From Plut-88900 sp963668115 (GTDB taxonomy: Bacteria; Chloroflexota; Dehalococcoidia; Plut-88900): a stretch of DNA of 64,000 nucleotides. The notes under the pieces are model-generated. The model was not told where the DNA came from. It did no database searches and worked only from the letters and a program-made list of their open reading frames with translations. The position numbers were made by a program, and so were the translations under genes. The stretch covers positions 992,001 through 1,056,000 of the forward strand of contig OY764147.1 in assembly GCA_963668115.1 (NCBI GenBank). Reading direction: 5' to 3'. Below, piece after piece: positions 8,880-16,604 of this stretch; within the stretch, counting starts at the first letter, position 1, and each line of letters starts with the position of its first letter.

Positions 8880-9581
8880 ATGCCAGTGAAGACGCCAGCG
8901 TTTTACGGCCACATTCCCCTCAAACTGGGAGACAAGCCGCTTCCCGGCCGGCTCATCGTCATCGAGGGGACTGATGGAGTCGGGAGGTCAACCCAAATCG
9001 GCCTCCTGAAGGAGTGGCTGGAAACGGAGGGATTCGCAGTTTCCGACACAGGCTTCCGGCGCTCAGACCTGACGGGAAATGGAATAGATCGGGCCAAGCG
9101 CGGCCACATCCTGGACCACCTTACCCTCAATCTCTTCTACGCCACCGACTTCTGGGACCGCATGGAGAGAAGCATACTTCCCGCGCTTGAAGCCGGGATG
9201 GTGATACTGGGAGACCGTTATATCTTCTCCATCATGGCCCGGGCCCGAGTCCGGGGCGTGCCCGCCCATTGGCTCGACGATGTTCTGGAGTTCGCCATGG
9301 TCCCCGATCAAATCTATTTCCTGGACGTGGATGTCGAACATCTACTTCCCCGGGTGATGGCTAACCGGGAACTTGACCACTGGGAGTCGGGAGAGGACTT
9401 CCTGAGGGAGCCCGACCGATACGCCAGCTTCGTTCGCTACCAAAGCGCCCTCATCAAGGAGTTCCGTAATCTGGCTAACCAGTACGGTTTCGAGACCATC
9501 GACGCCCGACGCAGCGTCCGCGAAGTCTTCGAGGACCTTCAAAAGGGCGTCTGGACAGTGCTCGAGGATATGAAGTCCTAG
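8880..9581 (+). CDS. Thymidylate kinase-like P-loop kinase, copy 2
   Basis: 233 aa, homologous to the preceding gene over its whole length: the same PGRLIVIEGTDG entry into the P-loop, a shared DRYIFSIMARARV motif, and a shared WLxxVxxFAMxP segment. Its P-loop reads GTDGVGRST, with the Walker lysine replaced by Arg. This is unusual and could reduce nucleotide turnover, so this copy may be regulatory or depend on a heterodimer with copy 1. The N-terminal segment before the P-loop resembles that of copy 1. Ribosome site AGGGAC is weak. Tandem duplication followed by divergence is the simplest origin. Confidence 0.7.
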   Translation: MPVKTPAFYGHIPLKLGDKPLPGRLIVIEGTDGVGRSTQIGLLKEWLETEGFAVSDTGFRRSDLTGNGIDRAKRGHILDHLTLNLFYATDFWDRMERSILPALEAGMVILGDRYIFSIMARARVRGVPAHWLDDVLEFAMVPDQIYFLDVDVEHLLPRVMANRELDHWESGEDFLREPDRYASFVRYQSALIKEFRNLANQYGFETIDARRSVREVFEDLQKGVWTVLEDMKS

Positions 9582-9597
9582 ACAAACGGGAGGCGAT

Positions 9598-10497
9598 ATG
9601 AGTCTTGCAACCCTGACTGCCAAGCTGTCACGAGGCGAACCCGTCATCCTGGACGGCGGCATGGGCACGGAGATAAAGCGCCGGGGAATAGCCGCAGGGT
9701 CATCTGAACTCTCGGTGGCGGCCATGGTGGACTCCCCGGAAGCTATTCGGGAAATCCATGAGGACTTCATCCGGGCCGGCGCCGAGGTGATAATCACAAA
9801 CACCTACATCTGCAACTCGGGCAAGCTGGCCCGCATCGGGTGGGACCGTTCGGGGATGGTGCGGATCAACGAAATAGCGGCCAAAGCAGCCTTGGACGCC
9901 CGTGCCGCTGCCCCCGACCGGGAGGTGGTGGTAGCCGGCTCTATGGGCCCCCTGAGTCAGTCCTACACTCCTGAAGCCGTACACCCCTACGAAAAGTGCC
10001 TGGCCGACTACCGAGAGCAAGCGCGTGTCCTGGCCGACGCGGGTGTGGACGTTATCCTCGTCGAAACTTGCACCAAGATCCATGAAGCCGTCGCCGGTGT
10101 CACGGCTGCCGTCGAGGCGGGAAAGCCCGCTTGGGCCGGTTTCGTGGTCGACGAGCAAGGCAGGGTCAAGTCGGGTGAGAGCATCCTGGATGCCCAAACC
10201 GCCGTCCGGGAGGCGGGCGCCTCCGTCATGTTCGCCAACTGCTCCCAGGTTCCCGAGGTGACCGCTGCCCTCAAACAGCTTTCGGGCAATGACGAGATGC
10301 CCCTGGGGGCTTACGCACAAGGCGCCATCTACGAGGGAAGAGGCTGGGACTTTCAGGAGTCCATGTCACCGGAGCAATATCTTGGACATGCCAGGGAGTG
10401 GGCCCGACTCGGGGCGCGGGCCATAGGCGGCTGCTGCGGCACCACACCCGACCACATCAAGGCCCTTGCCGAGGCATTGCCAAGCATCGCTGAATGA
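9598..10497 (+). CDS. Homocysteine S-methyltransferase family protein
   Basis: 299 aa, the usual length for the stand-alone family (BHMT/MmuM type). The N-terminal LDGGMGTEIKRRG motif and the three zinc-ligand cysteines are visible: one in MFANCSQVPE and two in GGCCGTTPDH near the C-terminus. Members move a methyl group from a donor such as betaine, S-methylmethionine or dimethylsulfoniopropionate to homocysteine. The donor cannot be read here. A good ribosome site (GGGAGG) lies before the ATG. It is 16 nt downstream of the second kinase-like gene, so it may be co-transcribed with it. Confidence 0.85.
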   Translation: MSLATLTAKLSRGEPVILDGGMGTEIKRRGIAAGSSELSVAAMVDSPEAIREIHEDFIRAGAEVIITNTYICNSGKLARIGWDRSGMVRINEIAAKAALDARAAAPDREVVVAGSMGPLSQSYTPEAVHPYEKCLADYREQARVLADAGVDVILVETCTKIHEAVAGVTAAVEAGKPAWAGFVVDEQGRVKSGESILDAQTAVREAGASVMFANCSQVPEVTAALKQLSGNDEMPLGAYAQGAIYEGRGWDFQESMSPEQYLGHAREWARLGARAIGGCCGTTPDHIKALAEALPSIAE

Positions 10498-10586
10498 CCA
10501 GCGACCCGTCCTCGCTACGACGCCGGAGGGAGAGGCGGCACGTCTGATTTAACTCCGGCATCTAATTACTAACGGTGGACATAAAT

Positions 10587-12053
10587 TCAGTCCGTATCCG
10601 CTAATAGCCGGTATCTAAACGGTGGATATACATCACATAAATGTTCCAAAATCTTATCAACTAACTTTGCTGCATCATTCACAGTGTCATTCAGAAATCT
10701 TCTTTCAGGATAGCGATGAAGTCGGTGGAGGGGATTTAGGCAGGTTTGGTAACATGCCTCTCTAATTGCACCCCACGAGGCATGAGAATATCCTGACGTC
10801 CAAGAATAATGTCGGTCATAGGCATCTTTCAAACCTGCTTCTTCACTAAGTTTGCGAAGATCCAGTCGATGCCAACTAGCGAGGTTTATACTACGTAATT
10901 CCTCCCAGATATCCTCAGAGGCAATGGATTCAATCGTTTCCACATCAATATATTGTGGTGGATCAATAGATTCATCGAATTTGAGTGCATTCAACTTCAC
11001 TTGACCAGCACCGTACTCACGCCACTCTTTCCACAATTGTGCAGTGTCCTTCTCTAGCATGTATGCCAAATTAATTCTCACTTCGAGAATTGTTCGGATT
11101 CCTAGACGCCCCAGTACACTATTCCCAATTCGGATTCCGAGCATTTCGTCCAAAATGCGCAGGCAATAGAAGGCCATACCGAATATAGCATCATGCTTGG
11201 GGTCCATCGCAGTTGTAGAATGGGTTTGTTGCCAATGCGCCTCAAGATGCTCGCGAAGTTTCGACAGAGTTCCACGTGTGACAATTTGGGTGGACGGATG
11301 CAGTTCGTATTGTTGATTAGACGTAAGGCAATATGTTTTTGTCCACCCTCCGTGCCAGAAAGCCCTTGGCCAGGTGCGGTCAGGTGAAGTAAGTGTATCT
11401 AACAAACCCTCTATCGCACGTACAATGGGTCTAACTTTGCGTTGGTCATACTTATGAGGGTATTCGTGTAACTGATCAATCTTTTCATGCCATTCCGGAT
11501 TGTCAGGTACTGCCATCTTTCCTGTAATACCTTTGGCCATAATTCGAAGCCAGCGACAATCAGTCGCTTCTTGTGACTGGTGCCACAGGACTTGGCCCAC
11601 AGAGTTCATCAATAGCGTAGAATCAGGCTCAACTGAGGGCAGAAGTTCCTGCCAGACTTCATGTCCAGGCAATGTTTCAAAGAACAACATGGCCGACAAC
11701 GCACGAGAAACTCTAGGCGTTTGAACCATCTGACTTATGAGCTCACTGCGGAGCTTTACGTCAACCTTCGAAATTCCTGTGAGCGTTAGGTCATGCAATT
11801 GCTCTTTTCGCTTGTGCTCACCGATGAAATGCAGTATTCGTCGAAATTCAACAAGCGCATGATCACGACCCAATGAGTTTATGATCAACGCAGCCCATAA
11901 CATCTCAGGCATACGATCATTGATCCAAGAGGTTAATTCAATCTTGCCGTTTAGTTTTCCTGCCATAAGCGGCGGGACTAATTCATTCCGGATTCGCCTA
12001 TGCTCGCCAATTGTTGTCCTATCTCTACTAGATTTAAAAGTATCGCTATTCAT
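10587..12053 (-). CDS. DUF5677-like protein of unknown function, AT-rich accessory gene
   Basis: About 488 aa from the ATG at 12053. The upstream ORF extension overlaps the isochorismatase-like gene and was rejected. The C-terminal half (about residues 270-480) resembles DUF5677: RLGIRTILEVRINLAYMLEK, then a conserved YSWTSGYSHASWGAIRE segment. Base composition is clearly richer in A and T than every neighbour, with many AAT/ATT codons, indicating acquisition by transfer. Its start lies 2 nt after the stop of the gene upstream on the same strand. DUF5677 proteins occur in mobile and defence-type contexts, but no nuclease or NTPase motif is visible, so no function is assigned. Confidence 0.6.
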   Translation of the reverse strand: MNSDTFKSSRDRTTIGEHRRIRNELVPPLMAGKLNGKIELTSWINDRMPEMLWAALIINSLGRDHALVEFRRILHFIGEHKRKEQLHDLTLTGISKVDVKLRSELISQMVQTPRVSRALSAMLFFETLPGHEVWQELLPSVEPDSTLLMNSVGQVLWHQSQEATDCRWLRIMAKGITGKMAVPDNPEWHEKIDQLHEYPHKYDQRKVRPIVRAIEGLLDTLTSPDRTWPRAFWHGGWTKTYCLTSNQQYELHPSTQIVTRGTLSKLREHLEAHWQQTHSTTAMDPKHDAIFGMAFYCLRILDEMLGIRIGNSVLGRLGIRTILEVRINLAYMLEKDTAQLWKEWREYGAGQVKLNALKFDESIDPPQYIDVETIESIASEDIWEELRSINLASWHRLDLRKLSEEAGLKDAYDRHYSWTSGYSHASWGAIREACYQTCLNPLHRLHRYPERRFLNDTVNDAAKLVDKILEHLCDVYPPFRYRLLADTD

Positions 12054-12055
12054 GC

Positions 12056-12727
12056 CTAGTCCTTCCAAGCTGCAATCAGATCCGTTGACGGGTTGGTGAA
12101 GCCCCACATATTGAAGAACTTCATGGAGGCTTCCACCCAGTCGGGTTCGTGAGAGATCATGCAGTCTTCGGGGGTCACTACGAAGTAGCCCTTGTTCATT
12201 CCGTTGCTGGCCGTAGGGATAATGCCAACATGCACCCCAATGCCGACGATGATGAAGGTCTTGATCCGGTTCCACTGGAGTATCGCGTCGAGGCTGGTCC
12301 CCGCAAAGGCGTCCCTTTTGTACTTGTTGATGACAAGGTCACCGGGTGCGGGCTTAACCTCATCGATGACATCGTGGCCCCACGTATTCTCCATCAGGCA
12401 GTGCTGCATGACGTAGGTGCCGTCCATTATCTGTTTGTAGTTCTGTCTAATCTCGGGATCCGAGCGGGTGCTGTTGTCGGGGTAGTTGGTCCACCCGACG
12501 TAAATGACCTTCACCCCCGCGGCCCGGGCTGCGGCAAGCAGGTCTTGTGTCGGGCCTACCTGCTCAGGAAGACATTTCACCAAGCCGTTGTCGGGGATGT
12601 TCTTGGCAAACCCTCCGTTGGGGTTCAGGAAGTCGTTGAGCATTTCGTGGACTATGAGAGCGGTATGCTTGGGATCCACTATTTCGGCGAAGGTCTCGGG
12701 GATCTCCCGACCCTTGTATTGCAGCAT
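12056..12727 (-). CDS. Isochorismatase-fold protein lacking catalytic Asp and Cys
   Basis: 223 aa with the fold's landmarks. The first strand ALIVHEMLNDFL replaces the usual ALLVIDMQNDF, so the catalytic Asp is Glu. INKYKRDAFAGTSL keeps the catalytic Lys. VGIGVHVGIIPTA aligns with the usual TGVATNVCVEAT, so the nucleophilic Cys is Gly. A TPEDCM segment ends the core. Without the nucleophile, ordinary N-carbamoyl or nicotinamide hydrolysis is unlikely; the protein may bind a ligand or use another mechanism. The ribosome site AGGAGG is 8 nt before the ATG. An AT-rich gene follows 2 nt after its stop. Confidence 0.75.
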   Translation of the reverse strand: MLQYKGREIPETFAEIVDPKHTALIVHEMLNDFLNPNGGFAKNIPDNGLVKCLPEQVGPTQDLLAAARAAGVKVIYVGWTNYPDNSTRSDPEIRQNYKQIMDGTYVMQHCLMENTWGHDVIDEVKPAPGDLVINKYKRDAFAGTSLDAILQWNRIKTFIIVGIGVHVGIIPTASNGMNKGYFVVTPEDCMISHEPDWVEASMKFFNMWGFTNPSTDLIAAWKD

Positions 12728-12856
12728 TATGTAACCTCCTCAGATACGACCGTCGTCTCGGCCGAGTTGGCCGTCACGTTTTCAAGCGGGCGGCAATGAT
12801 GATATCAGATATCGTCCTGCCAATCGTCGCTTGAAATCAGCCTTCATAGACTGGGA

Positions 12857-14131
12857 ATGCCCGCCCTGTTACTATCTGTCCCGATGCCTCCCTCGCCCCC
12901 TACCCCCACTACGACGACTCCCTCTCTTCCCCATTCCCAGCCCAAGCCCCGCGCCCGATGGCTCATGGTCGGCCTGTGCTGGTCCCTCTATTTTACCTTT
13001 GGGCTAACTTTCGGCACCATCTCACCTCTGGTGACGCCCATCCAGGAAGAGCTGAACATGACTTCGGCGCAGATGGGGCTGGTTCACGGCAGCTGGCACG
13101 TCGTCTACATATTCTTCGCTCCTGTAGTAGGAGTCCTGGTCGACAGACTTGGCCTCCGCAAATCTCTCGGTCTGGGTGTCATCATCATCCTGGCCTCCCT
13201 TGTCACCCGAGGCCTCTCCCAGAACTTCATCCAACTCTTCCTGACTGTCGGATTGTTTGGTTTTGGTGGCCCCCTGGTCTCCGTCGGCTCACCCAAGCTT
13301 GTGTCCGTCTGGTTCGAGGGTCGGGAGCGGGGGATAGCGACGGGCATCTATTCCACCGGCCCGGCGTCGGGGATAAGCCTCGCCTTCGCCACTGCCAACA
13401 CCGTCGTTGAGCCCCTTACCGGCTCCTGGCGCGGCATCTCCCTCGTCTACGGCATCCTCGTAGCCGTGATCGCTCTAGCTTGGATCATCTTCGCCCGGGA
13501 ACCCGACACCCGACCCACCAACTCCCCCGTCGCCACCCGCTCCCTCGCCTTGAGCGAGATCGGCAGCATGCTCCGTTTGTGGAACGTGAAAGTCATTTTG
13601 GTTCTCGCCATGGGGACCTTCGTAGTCCACGTTGGCAACTCCAGCTGGGCCCCGGCCATCCTCGAAGAAAAGGGGATGACCCTGGACGAAGGAGGCCTGT
13701 GGGCCGCGCTGGCGACTGCCATAGGGCTCATCGGCCTGATCGCAATACCCGGCTTTGTCAAAAGGGGTACCAGAGTCCGCGTCACAAGCCTGCAACTGGT
13801 GATTTGCGCCATCGCCGCCACCGCCATGGTATTTCTCCCCGGCCCGGGCGCTGTGGCCTCTCTGATGGCCCTCACGTTTGCCGCCCAACCCATGCTTCCA
13901 ATGTGTTCGCTTCTGCTCATGGAGACGCCGGGGGTCGGGGCGGCGAAGATGGGGGTGGCGGCGGGACTGTTCTTCGCATCGGCGGAGATTGGAGGCTTCT
14001 TCGGGCCATACGTCATGGGGGAACTGCGGGACTCCTATATGTCCCTCGGGCCCGGCTTCCTGATGACAGCCGCCGTAGCTGCCCTCCTGGCCCCGATCGT
14101 CCTCCTCGTCAGGGAGAAACGGGAAACTTAG
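12857..14131 (+). CDS. Major facilitator superfamily transporter
   Basis: About 424 aa with 12 predicted transmembrane helices. After a Pro/Thr-rich cytoplasmic N-terminus comes SLYFTFGLTFGTISPLV. The loop 2-3 motif typical of MFS carriers is VDRLGLRKSLGLG, and a central loop lies around residues 210-230. It resembles monocarboxylate/oxalate-formate type carriers (GPLVSVGSPKLVSVWF resembling the fourth-helix segment), though substrate is not determined. The start could also be the ATG at 12884, and neither has a strong ribosome site. It precedes an amidohydrolase gene by 65 nt, so it may import that enzyme's substrate. Confidence 0.8.
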   Translation: MPALLLSVPMPPSPPTPTTTTPSLPHSQPKPRARWLMVGLCWSLYFTFGLTFGTISPLVTPIQEELNMTSAQMGLVHGSWHVVYIFFAPVVGVLVDRLGLRKSLGLGVIIILASLVTRGLSQNFIQLFLTVGLFGFGGPLVSVGSPKLVSVWFEGRERGIATGIYSTGPASGISLAFATANTVVEPLTGSWRGISLVYGILVAVIALAWIIFAREPDTRPTNSPVATRSLALSEIGSMLRLWNVKVILVLAMGTFVVHVGNSSWAPAILEEKGMTLDEGGLWAALATAIGLIGLIAIPGFVKRGTRVRVTSLQLVICAIAATAMVFLPGPGAVASLMALTFAAQPMLPMCSLLLMETPGVGAAKMGVAAGLFFASAEIGGFFGPYVMGELRDSYMSLGPGFLMTAAVAALLAPIVLLVREKRET

Positions 14132-14196
14132 CGGCAAGCGGTCGGGGGTCTGGTATCATGGCACCCGACTCACATCTCCCCTTTCGGAGGACTCCC

Positions 14197-15228
14197 ATGC
14201 CTTACGGCGGCAATGACTGGCTCGCCCTGACCCAGGAACCAACCCTCGAACCCGACCTCCCCATCATCGACCCCCATCACCATTTCTGGGACTTCAAGAC
14301 GGAGAGGATGCCCTACCAGCGCTATCTCCTCCCCGACCTTTTGGACGACGTAAGCTCCGGGCACAACATAGTGGCGACAGTCTTCGTAGAGGCCCGGGCC
14401 ATGTACCGCGCCGACGCCCCGGAAGAGATGCGACCCGTCGGGGAGGTGGAGTTTGCCCAGGGTCTCGCCGCGGCCAGCGCCAGCGGGCTTTACGGGCCAT
14501 GCCGGATGGCAGACGGCATTGTCGGGCACGCCAACCTGAACCTGGGAGACGACGTGAATCGGGTGCTGGATAGGCTGGAAGCGGCCAGCCCGAATCGGTT
14601 CCGGGGCATCCGCCATTCGGTGACATGGGACGACGACCCCAGTGTGCCCAACGCTGCGCTCTACAAGATTCCCCACCAGATGATGAGCGACAGCTACAGG
14701 GCCGGGGCCCGGGTGCTCGCGAAACGGGGCCTCACCATGGAGTCCTGGATGTATTCCGGCCAGCTGCCGGAGCTCGCCGCCCTGGCTAGGGCCGTCCCCG
14801 ACCTCACCATAATCTCAGACCACATCGGTGGCCTCATGCGCATCGGGCCATACGCTGCCAGGTCAGAGGAGGTTGTGTCGGCATGGAAGCGGGATATTGC
14901 GGCCGTGGCCGAATGTCCCAACGTCTACATGAAGCTCGGAGGGATGGGCATGATCAACAACGGCTTCGACTGGCACACACGGGAGAAACCGGTCGGGTCT
15001 GAGGAGGCCGCCGAGGGTATGGCCCCCTTCCTCCACTACTGCATCGAAAAGTTCGGCCCCGAGCGCTGCATGTTCGAAAGCAACTTCCCCGTAGACAAAT
15101 GGTCCTTCTCCTACAACGTTGTCTTCAACGCCTTCAAAAGGCTATCGAAGGACTACTCTGAGTCTGAGAGGCGTGCCATGTTCCACGATACGGCTGCGAA
15201 GGTGTACAGGTTGCCGTCGGGGGTGTAA
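14197..15228 (+). CDS. Amidohydrolase 2 family protein (COG3618-like lactonase/TIM-barrel hydrolase)
   Basis: 343 aa from an ATG with GGAGG 6 nt upstream; the longer ORF extends backwards through the MFS gene and is an artefact. The metal-binding motif IIDPHHHFWD opens the barrel, ISDHIGGL gives a later His, and the closing strand reads FESNFPVDKWSFSY, the variant common in this subfamily (Asn where others have Asp). Relatives hydrolyse lactones of sugar or aromatic acids. It follows an MFS carrier, suggesting a small uptake-and-hydrolysis unit. Confidence 0.8.
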   Translation: MPYGGNDWLALTQEPTLEPDLPIIDPHHHFWDFKTERMPYQRYLLPDLLDDVSSGHNIVATVFVEARAMYRADAPEEMRPVGEVEFAQGLAAASASGLYGPCRMADGIVGHANLNLGDDVNRVLDRLEAASPNRFRGIRHSVTWDDDPSVPNAALYKIPHQMMSDSYRAGARVLAKRGLTMESWMYSGQLPELAALARAVPDLTIISDHIGGLMRIGPYAARSEEVVSAWKRDIAAVAECPNVYMKLGGMGMINNGFDWHTREKPVGSEEAAEGMAPFLHYCIEKFGPERCMFESNFPVDKWSFSYNVVFNAFKRLSKDYSESERRAMFHDTAAKVYRLPSGV

Positions 15229-15466
15229 TCGGTACGGCTCCCCTAATATCGCGCCGGTGCAGGACCCGGATTACTTGTTCCCTGCCTACGACCTTGCTCT
15301 TTAGTCCCTCGTCGATGGCCCGAGCCAGGGCCGCGTCTTCCGCTTCGACACCATCAGCTGTTGAATCCTCAAAAGTTACAAGCAGGTCTTCCCCCTCCGG
15401 TACGTCCAGGGGCTCCATCGGTACGATGTGTCCGTCCTTGAACTTTGCCCTTATAGTCCTCTGCAT
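15134..15466 (-). CDS. AF2212-like (DUF104) antitoxin, probably orphan
   Basis: The first 35 residues, beginning MQRTIRAKFKDGHIVPMEPL and continuing DVPEGEDLLVTFED, match the AF2212/DUF104 antitoxin pattern of a beta-rich N-domain. An acidic linker and an antitoxin-style helix (ALARAIDEGLKSKVVGREQVIRVL) follow. A typical protein would end near residue 70. The remaining tail runs antisense into the convergent amidohydrolase gene for about 95 nt, which suggests loss of the native stop. No PIN or RelE-like toxin gene adjoins it, so it looks like a decayed or solitary half of a toxin-antitoxin pair. Confidence 0.55.
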   Translation of the reverse strand: MQRTIRAKFKDGHIVPMEPLDVPEGEDLLVTFEDSTADGVEAEDAALARAIDEGLKSKVVGREQVIRVLHRRDIRGAVPITPPTATCTPSQPYRGTWHASQTQSSPSIAF

Positions 15467-15720
15467 GACGCAGCCTCGACTGTCACTATGACTCCAAAGT
15501 CAATCTCACGGTTATCTTAACACCTGAGTGATGATGGATGCCCAAAGCTTGCCTTCCCCTGGCTGCGGAACTCATTAGACATGTCGATTCATGGAATGTA
15601 GAGTTACTCGATATTTCACTTGACGGGCTTTTTATCTGGGCACATTGCGATTGGCCGTATTACTCCGGAGAATCGCGAAAGCTAGGTTGCATACTCGAAA
15701 AAAGCCTGAGGAGTCCCGCC

Positions 15721-16464
15721 GTGCCACAACGCAGCATAAGAATCGGCCTCATAGTCCCTTCCTCCGACGCCACCTACGAACCCGACTTCCACATCACCGC
15801 CCCCCCAAACGTCACCCTCCACAGCCACCGCATGTGGCTGCCTGAAAATGGTCTCGGCAAGGACGAAATGGACCGCATGAACTCGGAGGTCATGAATGCT
15901 GTCCGATACCTTACAACCGCCCGGATGGACGCCATCGCCTACGGAGGCACGACTTCCAGCTTTTACAGGGGCCCGGGTTGGGACGAAGAGCTCATACGGA
16001 TGATTGAAGAGGAGTCGGGGGTGCCGGCGGCGGTTACCACGCATTCGGTGGCTATGGCCCTTCGCTCGCTGGGCATAGGCAGGTTGTCCATAGCCACCCC
16101 CTACCCCAGGTGGAACAACGACAGGCTTTGGGACTACATGGAGAAGTCGGGGTTCCAGGTGCTGAACCTGGAAGCCGACGACTGGACCCGGGAAGCCGAG
16201 GGCCGGATGATCGACGACCGGGAGCCGGACGACATTCTCAACTTCTCAGTCCAGGCCCTTCACCCCGATGCGGACGGCATCTTCTGTTCCTGCACCGCAT
16301 GGCGCGCCCTGGAGATTGTCGACAGGCTGGAGGAGAGGACCGGGAAACCGGCGGTAACGTCGAACCAAGCCAACATCTGGGCTATCTTCGGCAAGCTGGG
16401 TTTGACCGAGTCCGTAGAAGGTTTCGGGCGGTTGTTGTCGGGGCCGGTGCCTTTGCCAGCCTGA
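15721..16464 (+). CDS. Arylmalonate decarboxylase-like / Asp-Glu racemase superfamily protein
   Basis: 247 aa from the GTG at 15721, preceded by TGAGGAG at 7 nt; a longer ATG ORF adds 61 residues that do not fit the family. IGLIVPSS opens the fold. GGTTSSFYRG matches the dioxyanion-hole region of bacterial arylmalonate decarboxylase (MGTSLSFYRG), which has Gly where racemases and maleate isomerases carry their first Cys. The second-half cysteine is kept in GIFCSCTAWRA. With one catalytic Cys, the pattern is that of AMDase rather than a two-Cys racemase or isomerase, so decarboxylation or half-racemase chemistry on a malonate- or maleate-like acid is plausible. The exact substrate is unknown. 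Confidence 0.75.
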   Translation: MPQRSIRIGLIVPSSDATYEPDFHITAPPNVTLHSHRMWLPENGLGKDEMDRMNSEVMNAVRYLTTARMDAIAYGGTTSSFYRGPGWDEELIRMIEEESGVPAAVTTHSVAMALRSLGIGRLSIATPYPRWNNDRLWDYMEKSGFQVLNLEADDWTREAEGRMIDDREPDDILNFSVQALHPDADGIFCSCTAWRALEIVDRLEERTGKPAVTSNQANIWAIFGKLGLTESVEGFGRLLSGPVPLPA

Positions 16465-16527
16465 ACCCAATGCCCGGGCCCCGATTGGCTCCCTGTTTCA
16501 CTCCAGTTCGGACAGCACGTAATAGCG

Positions 16528-16555
16528 TTTACTAAAGCTCCGCGGCCTGTATAAT
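16528..16555 (+). promoter_or_regulatory. Putative sigma-70-type promoter for the D-aminoacylase-like gene
   Basis: TTTACT (16528-16533) and a perfect TATAAT (16550-16555) with 16-nt spacing, about 50 nt before the ATG. Confidence 0.55.
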
Positions 16556-16604
16556 AACGGCAAGTCCCCAGCCAAACCGGATTGCGTGTAGTGGAGGCAT
16601 TGCA

